NCBI GenBank assembly: GCA_027972325.1
Contig: JAPMOS010000077.1
Location: 5,001 to 69,000, forward strand
DNA: 64,000 nucleotides
Source: Paratrimastix pyriformis
Lineage: Eukaryota > Preaxostyla > Paratrimastigidae
Direction: 5' to 3'
Each line of letters begins with the position of its first letter. Positions within the stretch are counted from its first letter, which is position 1. The notes under the pieces were generated by a model. That model worked only from the letters and a program-made list of their open reading frames with translations, was not told the DNA's origin and ran no database searches. The translations under genes and the position numbers were made by a program. Below, piece by piece: positions 1 to 10,900 of the stretch.

Positions 1-1685
1 GGGGTTCACCCTGAACCCCGCCAAGTGCTGGGTCATGGCCTCGGACCCTCACGTGGCGATCCAGTTCGGGGGCTCAGCTCCCGACCAAGTCGCTGGCCGA
101 GGGGGGGGGACCTCCTCGGGGTGCCCTTCGGCTCCGAGGCCCATGTGGCGGGCTGGGTTCGGGCGAAGGTGGAGGCCGCCCTGGCGCTCGCACGGAAGCT
201 GTTCAAGCTGCAGGCCCAGAGCTTCGTCTTGCTGGTGAGGATGTGCGTCATTCCAAAGCTGGTCTACCTGCTGCGGACGACAACCCCTTCGCCAGCCCGG
301 GACGAGGCCCTCCGCCACTTCGACGACGCCCTCCACGCCATGGTTCTCGAGCGGCTGGGGGTCAAGGACCTGCCCTGTGACATCCTCCCGCTCCCCCTGG
401 AGGCCGGTGGGCTGGGGCTCCCGCGTCTCCTCGACTTGTCGCCATGCGCGCAGGTTGGGGGGCTCATTGGGATCTTCGGTGTCGCCGAACAACTCTCGAC
501 TCCCGGTGTCTCCTCGATCGCCACCCTTCTGTCAACGCTCGCTCGGCTCGACGGGCCGGCCTTCCTCAAGAGCTCCCTCCAAACCGCTTTGGCGTCCTTC
601 CACATCACGTGGGAGGGCCGCCAACAACCGTGCGCGGCAACGCGTTTCTACCGCGGCAAGGAGGGGGCCCGAGTGGGGGGTCAGGTCCAGCATGCCCTGT
701 GGGTGGAGAAGCAGGGGGCGGCGACCGCCGAGGCCGCTGCGCGGGTCGATGCCGGCTCGGCCGAAGGGAAGATGAGGCGCTCGGCCAGCAACCCAGCCAC
801 AGCTGCCCTACTGGCCTCGTACCCGTCGGCCCTTCTGCGGATGTCGGACGTGGTCTTCGCGGGGCTGGTCCGGAGGCTGGCGGGGGGTCCTGCGATGCCG
901 GGTGTGCGTGGCATCTTCAGTGCCACCAAAGACCAGGCCAGGGTCCCCTGCCCCGTCTGCGGCGACGGGCACGAGAGGCTCTGCACGGAGGCCTCAGCGA
1001 AGTGGTACCCCCGCCACAACCACATCCGGTTCGCGCTCCTCCATCGCACTCCCGGGTGCGTGGTGAGGGCCGAGCAGGGGCTGGATTACGGGAAGCCGCG
1101 CGCCCCGTGGTCCGACCTCGACGCCGAGCCCGCGGCCGCGGCGCACAGACGGCCGGACATCTCCTTCACTTTTGTGGGGGACGGGGTCCACTTCCTCGAC
1201 TTGGTGGTGTCTGAGCCGCTGGCCATCAGCAACGACGCCGCCGCCAAGGAGGGGAGGCTGCCGGCTGCAGCCGAGGCCGCAAGTTCAGGCTCTACGAGGA
1301 GTAGACCAACAAGGGCACCCTCTGGCCCTTCGGCCTCACGGTCGTGGGGCAGATGGGGCCTCAGGCGGAGCGCTTCCTGGAGATGATCGAGGAGGTGCAC
1401 CGCAAGGCCGAGCGCTCGTTCAGCAAGTCGTTCTGGCGCGCCCGCATCGCAGCGGCGGTGGCCCGCTGGAGCACTGCCATGGAGATGGGATGGGCCCGCG
1501 AGGCGACGCGCCTGCACAAGAGCCTGGGACTGTCCTGCATCAACGTGGACGAGGACGAGGACGCAGTGGCCCGAGACCCCAACGCGGTGGACGGGTAAAG
1601 AGCGAGTTTTCTCTTCGATTTTGAAGTTTTCCTCTCTCTCCGGCGTTTGTTCCTATTCCCCGGGCCAACACGTTTATCATCATTT
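1..1685 (+). mobile_element. RLE-type LINE, copy 1 (3' part, window edge)
   Basis: This is the C-terminal part of a non-LTR retrotransposon polyprotein, entered in the reverse-transcriptase thumb region (LNPAKC near position 15) and ending at a TAA near 1597. Downstream of the RT tail it has a Cys-His knuckle (CPVCG, then HERLC, then RHNHI) and a PD-(D/E)XK-type core, RPDISF followed by FLDLVVSEP. That pairing is the known signature of the restriction-like endonuclease of the R2/CRE/NeSL/Utopia-like LINEs, which nicks the target to prime reverse transcription. Compared with the copy at 20398, this one lacks 12 bp in the knuckle and 9 bp after it. It also reads YEE-stop at about 1300 where the other reads YEEWRKTN, so it is dead. 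The 3' UTR is about 85 bp and ends in TATCATCAT. The left end is cut by the window. Confidence 0.85.
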
Positions 1686-2779
1686 CTTTCGCCGTTCTTT
1701 CTTTCTTTCTCGTATTGGTGCCTCCCCGTCAGTCTCGTGTGAGGGATAAACTTGAAGAAATATTCGCAAAAGGTTTGATCCCCCTCCCAATCCCCCTCCC
1801 CAACACCACACTCATCTCAGCAGGCAGCATTGGCCCACCCGTCCTCCGGCCCTCAGGCCTCGCAAATTTACAAAACCTTTACAAACTCACTTTGAATTCT
1901 CATTCCCCCTTCAAGTTCGGGGCATCAAGGTTTTACCTGACGACACTGGTTGCGATCCGTTTTTCGCAATGTTTGAGGTCCGAGCTTCCTGCAGGCGACC
2001 TCGACCAAACACCTTCACCCCCACCCACTCCCACCATGACCTTACCACTTCGACTCCATCCAGAGTCTGGCGTTCTTGCGTTCATCGCGGTGGGTATTTC
2101 ACCTTCCCCGGTCGCTGGTGTCTCCTCCGCCTGACGAAGCGCCGTCGCCCCGGCGCTCCCCATCGCTCCCCCCATCACGCCCCCCCACCGCTCGCCCAAG
2201 CTCCCGCCCCACCGCTCCCCACCGCGCCCCACCGCGCCCCACCGCGCCCCACCGCTCCGCCTCGTCGCCTCCACGTTCGGCCCCTCCTACTCGGGCTGCG
2301 TCCAGGCGGTCCACGTCCGCCGTCAGCTCCAACGGTCAGCCCCTGTTCTCCATTCCCCAACCCCCCTCCCACACACACACACACACTTCTTTACTCGACA
2401 CACACACACACACACACCCCACCCCACACCCCCCCCCCCCACCACCACCACCCCACCTCCCAACCCCAACACGCCAACCACCCCACCCCCCCACTCACAC
2501 ATACACACACCCCACACGCCCTGCCCTTGTGCCTCGAGCCTCCCTGTCCCTGTGCCCCTGCTCGTTTTGGGTGTCCTCTCATCTGCTGCTGATGGTCCTC
2601 CGCCCTTGGCGTGGCGTGGCGTGGCCTGGCCTGCGTCCCGTCCCATGGCCCCGTCCCGTCCCGTCCCCTGGCCCGGGAAGGCGCCCCGCGCAGGAGCAGC
2701 AGACCCCATGTCGATGACTGTCCTCCGCTCTCTCGCCCGGCCACACGCTCACGCGCCTCCTCCCCTCCCTCCCTCCCGC
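1686..2779. other. Unresolved 5' region of the SH3 gene, repeat-rich
   Basis: No exon here could be fixed by homology. A short open segment at about 1728-1775 (KLEEIFAK, followed by a GT) could be a first exon, and FDSIQSLAFLRSS at about 2047-2090 could be another, both on the plus strand. The rest is low-complexity: CCCCACCG repeats at 2210-2260, (CA)n at 2371-2420, C-rich tracts at 2425-2500, and a GTCCCGTCCC motif at 2635-2670 that recurs in the minisatellite at 4090-4540. Confidence 0.4.
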
Positions 2780-4745
2780 CGAACATTGGGAGAAGCGCTA
2801 CACGCTCGCCCAGAGGGACCTGGTCCGCACTCCGCCCTCACGTTCGACACAGACCCCACGAACGCATGCCCACCCACCCCACCAATCCACTTCTGCCCTC
2901 CATCCACATCCCGGAGCGCTGCTTCTCCGACCCCCCTGCTCCTCCCCCGCCTTCTTGTTCTCTGGATGGACCTCCTCCCCCTCCCCATCTCCTCACATCA
3001 TCCCACCCCCACACCTCCATCACACCTCATCTACCACACCTTCACCCTCCCGCAGGCTGCCCTCCGGCTCGAGTGCATGTCCCTGCAGACCCGCCTCCGC
3101 CGCACGGGGGGCGCCACCGCCCCCAGCTCCAGCTCCAGCACGGGCGCGTCCCCGGCCCCCCCGTCCGGCGAGCCGACCACCGTCCTGGGCGTCGCTGCCG
3201 GGCAGCCCCAACAGCAGCAGCAGCAGCAGCCCCAGCAGGCGGTGTGGGTCCCGCAGTGGGACTTCACGGCCGGCCAGGGACCCGAGCATGCTGACGGTCC
3301 GGCGGCCCCCTTTCCGTCCCTCGGCTGTGGGGTGTGTGCGTGGTGTGTGTACGGGGGGCTTGTGGATGGAGCCTGTATGTATGGGTGTGGCAGGCGTGAT
3401 GCGTTGAGGAAGTGCGGGATCCCTCCCACCCGCCCACGAGACCTTCCCCTGCTCCCTCCTGTGCCCCCCACACCCCACCCCATCCCCCGCCCCCAGAGCT
3501 GACCGTGCCGGCGGGCGAGGAACTGACTCTCCTGCAGCGCGACCGGCCCGCGGCCGGCTGGTCGCTGATGCGCAACAGCAGCGGGCAGCAGGGCGTCGTG
3601 CCCCACGATTACCTGCGCGAGCGGACCCCGCCCCGCCCGCCAGCCCCACCCCCAGCCCCAGCCCCTGCCCTGCCTCGGCCTCCCCGCCCGCCAGCGGCCG
3701 GATGGCGGGCGCGCCCCCCGTGGCGCCCCGGTCAGCCTGGCCAACCTGGACAGCCGCCTGAACAGACTCCGCATGAGCGCAAGCACGGGGGCAGGTCCGG
3801 CAGATCCGCCTGTGCCTGTGCCTGCCTCGCTGCTCCAGATCCAGATCCCCCCCCCCCCCCCCCCTTCATAAAGCGCCGCGCCTGCGAATCGATCCCCACC
3901 CACAGACACCTCCTCCCCACCCCACCCCCTCTCCCCGCGCCCTCCCCAGCCGACAGCCACCCGGCGGCGGCCACCACCCTGCGCCCCTCCGTGGCCCCTG
4001 CGCCCTCCCCACCCGCTCGGCGCCCGCCGCAGGCAGCGCGTCCCTGTTCGCCTCGGCCCCCTCCCCGTTCAGCATGGCCGGGCTGCTGGCCCAGGCTCCC
4101 CTGGCCCCGTCCCGTCCCGTCCGCTGGCCCCGTCCCGTCCCGTCCCCTGGCCCCGTCCCGTCCAGTCCCCTGGCCCCGTCCCGTCCCATGGCCCCGTCCC
4201 GTCCCATGGCCCTGTCCCCTGGCCCTGTCCGGTCCCCTGGCCCTGTCCGGTCCCCTGGCCCCGCTGGCCTCGTCCCGTCCCATGGCCCTGTCCCTTCCCC
4301 TGGCCCTGTCCGGTCCCCTGGCCCTGTCCCGTCCCATGGCCCCGTCCCGTCCCATGGCCCCGTCCCGTCCCATGGCCCTGTCCCGTCCCCTGGCCCTGTC
4401 CCCGTCCCGTCCCCCTGGCCCCGTCCCGTCCATGGCCCCGTCCCGTCCCCAGGCGTCCCGTCCCATGGCCCTGTCCGGTCCCCTGGCCCTGTCCGGTCCC
4501 CTGGCCCCGTCCCGTCCCCTGGCCCTGTCCCCGTCCCGTCCTGTCTGACGCTGTGTGACGACATTCTTGGCTCCACTGCACGCCTCATCAGCTCGGAGAC
4601 CTGGCGGTGCGAAGAGGCGGAACGATTCCTGGCGGCAGTGACTGCACAACAGCCCCAACCCTCGGCCTGCAACCACTCTCATCGTCCGAGCGCCATTCTG
4701 GGCTCCATGGCGACGTGTTGGGCCTGGCCAACGGGACGGTGGTGA
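2780..4745 (+). CDS. SH3-domain protein with coiled-coil and Pro/Gln-rich segments (5' exons unresolved)
   Basis: The clear part is an SH3 domain split by one intron. VWVPQWDFTAGQ ends the exon at 3296. The intron spans 3297-3496 (GT...AG). The domain resumes as DELTVPAGEELTLLQ, then GWSLM and finally GVVPHDYLRE. This gives the ALYDF, E-L-x-h-x-x-G-D, W and G-x-V-P-x-x-Y landmarks in order. SH3 domains bind proline-rich partners, often in actin or endocytic scaffolds. Upstream, HWEKRYTLAQRDLVR and AALRLECMSLQTRLRR look helical and may be one coiled coil broken by an intron, followed by a Q7 run. Downstream exons read NLDSRLNRLRMSAS and SASLFASAPSPFSMAGLL, then, after an intron minisatellite, DILGSTARLISSETW. 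The stop is TGA at 4743-4745, with AATAAA 20 bp later. The family is not identified beyond SH3, and the start is unknown. Confidence 0.6.
4090..4540. repeat. GTCCCNTGGCCC minisatellite in an intron
   Basis: About 30 imperfect units of roughly 14-15 bp, alternating GTCCCGTCCC with CTGGCCCTGTCC and CATGGCCCC variants. The tract lies between the exon ending AGLLAQAP and the exon DILGSTARL of the SH3 gene. All frames stay open through it, so the long overlapping ORFs here are artefacts of the repeat. Confidence 0.85.
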
Positions 4746-4765
4746 CGTGTTTACAAAGAATGAGG

Positions 4766-4771
4766 AATAAA
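4766..4771 (+). promoter_or_regulatory. AATAAA polyadenylation signal
   Basis: A canonical AATAAA lies 20 bp after the TGA that closes the SH3 gene, at the start of an AT-richer spacer (4750-5110). It is the expected place for a 3'-end signal. Confidence 0.5.
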
Positions 4772-5579
4772 TGTGTTTGTTCCCTGTTTACATTCGTGAC
4801 GAAGTGCGGATTGACTTTTAAATTGGGAAGGCCTGCCGGTGTGCTTCACATTTTTGCAGCAACCTGCGCTGCGCTGCGCTTCCAAAGTCTGTCTGAGCTG
4901 ACCGAGAGATCTGAACGCTTTTTGGTTTTTCTTCTCTCTAGGTTTCACGCAGATGATCTGATTTTTCAGATGTCCATAGCTTTTCATTCATCCTCTGTTG
5001 CAAGGTTTTTTTCGCTGTTTTTCTCCAATTCAAATCGTTTTTCTCCAATTCAATCACCATCACTCCTCATAGATCTTCAAAAAAAATCTTCGCTTGTTTG
5101 TGAATGCTAGCCTGAGATCAACGACCAGATCAACGACCCACCTGCGGGCTGCACCCAATTATCTGATGTCATCCTGATTGTGTTCTGTTCGTGGTTTGTA
5201 GAAGCATTCTGTTGGCTGGAGTGGCAGCATTGACATCCCCTCATCAGATCTTCTACTTCGCAGCCGATGGTGACGACAGCGGTGGAGACGATGTTCCCAT
5301 GGTCCGCTTCCATTTGAGGCCAGCAGGGTGGCGGGCGAGGCCGCGGGGTGGTGCCCTGGCGATGATGCCTCTCCGAGAAAGTGGCGGCCCAAGCTCGAGC
5401 CGCCGAGGGGAGGGGTGTGCGGCAGGACGGGCGATGCGGGCTTATTGATGGAAGCGGGGCCTGCGGTGGCCGCCGGGGGGCACAGGATCTGCGGCTTGGT
5501 GGCTGCGTGGACGGGCCGGGCGCGGAAGGTGTACATTGACATCTGACCAAGTGCCCGGCCCCCGGGCCCCAGGCCCCAG
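4772..5579. other. Spacer before the phosphatase gene; 5' exons possible
   Basis: The first 330 bp are AT-richer than the flanks and show no convincing exon. From about 5190 both strands are open. The plus strand offers IFYFAADGDDSGGDD and RICGLVAAWTGRARKVYID. The minus strand offers a Pro/Ala-rich frame starting MSMYTFRARP. Neither is supported by recognisable homology, so no gene is called. Confidence 0.35.
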
Positions 5580-6947
5580 ACCAGCGTCAACCCCACCAGC
5601 CCGGCTCGCCCTCCCTGCGGCGCGCCCTCTACACGGCAACCTCCCCGCTGAACCCGCCCAGCGCCTCCCTCTCCACCTCCTCAGTTTCCGCATCCACCTC
5701 GCCGGGCCGCCCGGCGTCACACCCCGGGCCCACGCTTTGCACGGCCCTGCTGAGCTCTGCGGTGCTGAGCATCCCCGACCTCGAGGCCAACCTGGTCCTC
5801 GACATGGAGCTCTCCCCCGCCTACCCGCCTCGCCCCTCCCCGGCCCCAACACCCGCCACGCACCCCAACCGCCTCCTCCTCCCCGCCGCCGCCGTCTCCG
5901 CGGCCCGACAGTCCACCCGGGACGCGGAACCCCAATCGCCCCCGACCCACCCTCCCACCCCCCCGCTGGGCCCGACCCCGGCCGCGATCCCGTCCCATCC
6001 TCTCGCCGCCGCGTGCTCTCCGGCCCGCACCACCCCATCCGCCAGCACCCCCGCATCCGCGGCCCGGGCGCTGGACCCCGCGGCCCTCTCGACGTGGGGC
6101 GACGAGCCCCTGGCGGCGGCGTCCCCCGCCACTGCTGTCACAGCCGCCCGCATCCAGACGCCCCTGCTGGGGTCCCGCCGGCCCAGTCCCATCAAGACCA
6201 CCCGACGACCCCCCTGCCCCCGCGCCCCTCTCGGTCAGCTTCCCCAGTCCGCACGACGGCGGCCAAGGGGCCCGCGGGTGCGCGGGCCGCCTCGTTGCCC
6301 GTCGCCTCGTTCGGGGCCCCCGACCCGGCCGGCAGCAGTCTGCCGGCCCTCAACCCGACAGCCCCCAGCAGCCCTTCCCGGTCGCCCTCCCCGAGCCGCC
6401 GCCGGAAATCACCCAAGCCACGTGCCCCCCGACGACTCGTCCACAAGTCGCCCCTCAAGGAGTCCGGCCCCGCCCCGCTGCCCGCCCCGACCACCCCCCC
6501 CCCCAATCCCCCACGGCTCCACATCGCCCAGCCGGGCCGGCGGCGGGGCGTCGCGCTTCCTGCAGGCGCTGGCGCCGCCGAGGGACGTCGCTGGTGGTCA
6601 TCGGGGATCTGCACGGCCAGTTCCTGACCCTGCACCAGATCCTCACCGAGGTGCTCAGGCTCACCCCACGGATGCTCGTCGCCCCGCCGCCGTGCCGCCT
6701 ATCGGTCTGCCCTCCTCGCTATCGGTCTGCCCTCCTCGCTGGGGGGGGGGGGGGGGGGGGGTGGTCGTGCGCTCAGTGGGGGCAGGGGTCGGTCGGAGGG
6801 GCTGGTGGATGGCGGTACCAGTCTGGTGATGGGGGCGCCTCGTCGCGCTCATCTGGTTGGGGTGGGGTGCGGCCTGTGGGCGCGCAGGCCCGTTCATCTT
6901 CCTGGGGGACTACGTGGACCGGACCTTGTTTGGGTGCGAGGTGCTGC
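5580..6947 (+). pseudogene. PPP-family Ser/Thr protein phosphatase, 5' part, interrupted by a LINE
   Basis: Two exons carry the first two signatures of the PPP catalytic domain (PP1/PP2A/calcineurin group). LVVIGDLHGQF at about 6588-6620 is the GDxHG motif, with the Asp and His that bind the first metal. PFIFLGDYVDRTLFGCEVLL at about 6887-6947 is GDxVDRG, with Thr in place of the usual Gly. The intron between them (about 6665-6884) contains a G homopolymer. Upstream exons are Pro/Ser-rich, with one clearer stretch (VLSIPDLEANLVLDMEL, about 5759-5809). After the second motif the sequence passes into the 3' end of the minus-strand LINE. The later family motifs (GNHE and the distal His-Gly) were not found anywhere in the window. 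The gene is therefore truncated here, unless the rest lies beyond an unrecognised intron. Confidence 0.65.
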
Positions 6948-6966
6948 TGTGTGTGTGTGATACTTC

Positions 6967-7003
6967 CCGGCTTACGCCGAGTCCGTTATCGGGCCGAAGC
7001 CCG
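6967..7003 (-). promoter_or_regulatory. Twin tetraloop hairpins at the LINE 3' end
   Basis: On the minus (RNA) strand, CGGGC-TTCG-GCCCG (6990-7003) forms a 5-bp stem with the very stable C(UUCG)G loop. CGGC-GTAA-GCCG (6968-6979) follows 10 bases downstream and forms a 4-bp stem with a GNRA loop. The transcript then ends in AAGTATCACACACACA. Many LINE reverse transcriptases recognise a structured 3' end of their own RNA, so these hairpins are the likely recognition element. Confidence 0.6.
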
Positions 7004-7122
7004 CGGGTAACATAGACCTCCCGGTCCGCCCTCCCCGCGAGACAAGCTCGCAAGAAGGAACGCCCCAAGTGGTCCATGGGTCGGCTCGCGCCCACAAGGG
7101 GCGGTCACCGCCGACACTCGGA

Positions 7123-7971
7123 CTACGTCCCTTCGTCCATCCCTTCCTCGTTCTTCTCGTTCTTCTTCCGTTGCTTGATCGCTACAAGCATAGTTCTCCG
7201 CAGTCCACCCAGTTCGCTCCCAATCTCCTTCTGGGTCTCTTCATCCACAATCCCCAGCTCTGCTGCCAGTCTGCAGTCATTCGCGTAGATTTCCCTAAGC
7301 CCGCACCGTCTTCGCAGTCTCCCAGCAACTTTCTTCACCACACCTTCTGAAATCCCCCTCCAGTTATAGCGCACTTCGCCCTCCTTCGGACGCCCCTCAT
7401 AGTCAGCCTCCACTCTTCGCGCTCCCGCCTCCTTTCGCAACATGTTCTCCAATGCCCACAAGGGGGCTGGGTCCATCGGGAATCTCTCTCGGGCCCGCTG
7501 GTTCTCGAAGAGCAGAATGCCCACGTCAAACGGGGCCTTCCCCGCACCTTTCTCCCCCGTCCGCCAGAAGCTCGGCAGCCAGAAGCTGAAGCCCCCTTCC
7601 TCAATGATAAACAGCTCCTTCAGTTGCATGTCCCCCCTCAGCGCCAAACCGACTCCATGCTGCGCCTTCATTCCCTGCACCGGCCGCGTCCGGTTTGGCT
7701 TGCCCACTCCGTACGGGACTATCGCGATACATCGGAAGGCTCTCTTCCCAGCTCTACCAATTGGGCTCTCCGCCCAATCGCCAATTGCCGTAAATAACCG
7801 GTCCATCTCTTCCTGTGGGTTGTATTCAGGGTTGGCGAAGATGAGGAGGTCGCGATTCTCCTTAAACAACCCGTAGCCATCCAGTCTTCCACCCAAAAAC
7901 CAGTCATCCTTGCTGGGCGTTCTGAATTCGGGGAAGCTCAGATCGGCATTCCCAGGATGCGAGAATGCCAT
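7123..7971 (-). CDS. LINE downstream ORF, PCIF1-like adenine-methyltransferase-like
   Basis: A 282-residue ORF begins with an ATG five bases after the polyprotein stop (TGA-CAACG-ATG). Its frame is also open upstream, overlapping the polyprotein by about 50 bp. Seen features: LGGRLDGYGLF, then LLIFANPEYNPQEEMDRLF (NPEY at residues 47-50), then a hydrophobic strand ending in Pro (RCIAIVPYG), then FDVGILLFENQRARERFPM. This order resembles the PCIF1 (CAPAM) type of N6-adenine methyltransferase, with ANPPF, an IVFIPEW-like strand and a LFLQN-like strand near a WAP motif. The catalytic NPPF/Y would here be NPEY, which weakens the case for activity. The C-terminal third is basic. It lies inside the same element as the polyprotein, so it is taken as element-borne rather than host. 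The methyltransferase reading rests on pattern likeness only. Confidence 0.5.
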   Translation of the reverse strand: MAFSHPGNADLSFPEFRTPSKDDWFLGGRLDGYGLFKENRDLLIFANPEYNPQEEMDRLFTAIGDWAESPIGRAGKRAFRCIAIVPYGVGKPNRTRPVQGMKAQHGVGLALRGDMQLKELFIIEEGGFSFWLPSFWRTGEKGAGKAPFDVGILLFENQRARERFPMDPAPLWALENMLRKEAGARRVEADYEGRPKEGEVRYNWRGISEGVVKKVAGRLRRRCGLREIYANDCRLAAELGIVDEETQKEIGSELGGLRRTMLVAIKQRKKNEKNEEGMDEGT

Positions 7972-7976
7972 CGTTG

Positions 7977-10900
7977 TCAAACTGCCTGCTTGTCTGAGCA
8001 GAGAGGACACCACGTGGGGGTCGTCCACTGGTTTCGCAGGGTGCTCTTGTGGGTCTGCCCTTCTGCCATCTCCGTACTCATCCCATCCACATATCGATCG
8101 CAGAGGTTCGCCACTTCTGTGGTGAACATTTCCCAGAAGCTGTCCCAGGTTCGGGCGCGGTACCAGCGCCCCCGCGATCGCTCGATGAGCTCCCAGAGTC
8201 TGTCCATCGCTATTTGCTTACCTCTCACCTGCACACTTTGACCCATAGGCTCCACCCATTTTTCTTGGAGCAATTGTTCTGCATCTTCTGCTCCTTCCCC
8301 CTTGTCCAGCCACGCGATCAGTTTGATCGCATTGGCACCACTCCACCTTTCAGCGACACTGCCCATCATAGCCGGGCATTCAAAAACCAAATGGTTCGTA
8401 TAGTCTCTCGCCCCACACCAACATTTCCCATCCCCTTCACCATTGATGTAGAATCTGATGTTGGCCGTGATGTAACGCTGCAAGATTGCCATCATGGCCA
8501 GTCTGCCCGACATTTCGCATCGCATGGTCTGCGTATTTATTCCGCCATTTCCCGTCTGAGCATTGATGACCACCAGTGCGTTCTTGCGTTTCCGGGCCGC
8601 CCTGGAGATGCGTCCGCGGCGGCTGAAGGACTGGAGGCTTGTGCGAAAGTCTCCCTCCACCTCCTCCCCGTCGCATTGGTGAACCAACCGAAAACCCCAG
8701 GTCCGTTCCTGTTGCACCTTGCCTATGTCCTGTTTGATGCTTTGCCCGGCAATCTTGTCTGCCAATCTGTTCCCCTCCGCATCCAGCGATGCCCCTGTCT
8801 CCTGGTGCCCCTTCACCCACACCATCCGGACACCCCCCCTGTGCTCCTTCAGAATTCGCTGTCCCCTTCGGAGGAGGCCCTCGGCCTTCGACTCGATCAG
8901 GTCCGTCGGTGTCCAGTCGTCCTTCATCAGCCTCTCCACCCATCCCTTTGCCACCTTACTGTCCGTGCGCACCTCCACGTTTGCATCCTGTCCCACCCTG
9001 ATGGCTTCCAGGATGGCTTCCAGCTCTGCCTCATTGTTTGTTTGCCCTTTTCCCGTGCACCTTCTCCCGACCCGCACAGCCAGTGCCCCATTGGACAGCC
9101 GCTCCACCACCGCCAGTGCCGCTCGCCGGTCCTTCTTCTTCTTGGTCGCGCTACCATCTGTGTAAAAAGTCCGCCACTTCAGCTCGGGCTCCTCCACCCG
9201 CACCTCCACCTCCTCACACTCCGCCCGCAGTGCCTCCCATCGCCTCCACATTGCCTCGTCCCACTTGCCCGCTCTCATCCGGCTCTTCTTGCTTTCCCCA
9301 TTTTGGTCCAGGTGCCTCTCCGCCCCCCTCTTCTTGTCGCTGGCTTCAACATGCATCCTCTCCGTTTCGCCATCCCCATGCTCGTCGGGCTTCCCTTTCT
9401 TGGCGGCCTCCCACCCCGGCTCCCCGCTTCGGCGTTTCCTGTTCTTCGCCACGACCACCAGCTTTCCTCCTTGCCCCACCATCAGCTTGGCTTGTCTCAT
9501 CTTCCTCTCCGGGTCTGGGATCCCGTGATCCTTCCCACCATTCTCCTCTCTCTTGCCCGTATCCCGTCCCGCCCTCTCTCGGCTATCCTCCTTTTCCTGT
9601 TCTGTCCTTGCCCTCTTTCGATCTCTTTCTGCCACTTCTTCCTCTCGGATCCTCCTCGCCAACTTAACATATTCCGTCTCCACTTTGTTCCCCCACACAC
9701 ACACCCGCTCCTTGATGGCCCCCACGTACTGCGGCATCGTGCCCTTCCACTGAAACCTACCGCCCACAATCAGGTCAGCCACACTCCTGATGCCCCTCTT
9801 CATGAGTGTCTGCCTGTGCCGCTTGGTGATTTTGCATGGCTCTGCCAGCTCCTCCAGTGTTGTCGGCATTCCCCATTCCGCTTCCTTTTTCAATACTTCC
9901 CCATCCCTCACGATGGCCAACCCCTTCTTGTGCAAGATCCTCAACATCCCCGACACCACCCCCGGCATCTTCTCCTTCGCGTGCAGTCTGACCCACTTCC
10001 CGGGGTTGTCCAGCAGCGGCTCACTCGTCGTCCACAACTTTTGCAGCAGGGCTATCTCTTCACGGAGCATCACGCCGCACCCTTGTTGGTCTGCCACCCT
10101 GCCCAGCAGTTGCGTGAGCACCATCATGTCGTGCACATCCACCGGGTCCTTGAGACCCATCCCACCCTCATCCTCCGGGAAGAAGAGCACCTCCGCCGGG
10201 TCACATTTCCCCAAGCACCCACCAATCTCCCGAAATACTCGCGCATAGCGCTGTTGAAGAATCTCAAGGTCCTTCTGCGGCATGGGGCACTGCCTCGCCG
10301 TATATTGTAGGCACGTCGACACGCACTCGTTGATCATCTGCACCATCAACCTCGGGGGGACCTTCTTGTCCATCAGCCTGTGCAGCCTCCCACACATTTT
10401 CTGGATGACCTTCTCCGTATTGATCTTCATGTTCATGTCCTCGTCTATCCAAATCCCCAGGTACCGGATGGCCCCACCCTTCTGCTGGACCTTGATGACC
10501 CGACCCTCACCCAGGTCCAGGTCTGTCTTGCTCTTCACCCCCCCACACAGGTAGTCACATTTGGTCCACGACAGCTGCATGCCCGCCTCCTCCACCTTCC
10601 GTCTCACTGTGTTGACCAACCGTACCATCTGCTCCTTGGTTCGAGTGACCAGCATGACATCGTCAGCAAAGGCCAGGACTTTCACCTTCCTTCCGCTATC
10701 CAGGATATACCCACCTTCCTGTTTTCGCACCTCTGCCAGCACTTCCTCCATGAATGAGATAAATAGCAGACATGAAAGCGGGTCCCCCTGACTGATGCCT
10801 CTCTCTATCTCATAGCTCTCCGTCAGCCCGAAACCTGTGATGACTTTGGCCTTCCTCCCCTCATACAGACTATCCACATACCTGATGAATGCCTCCTCCA

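Noticed and set aside
8049-10310. 753-codon plus-strand ORF
   Set aside because: Antisense shadow of the LINE polyprotein; Pro/His/Leu-rich with no domain, while the minus frame has RT and RNase H motifs.
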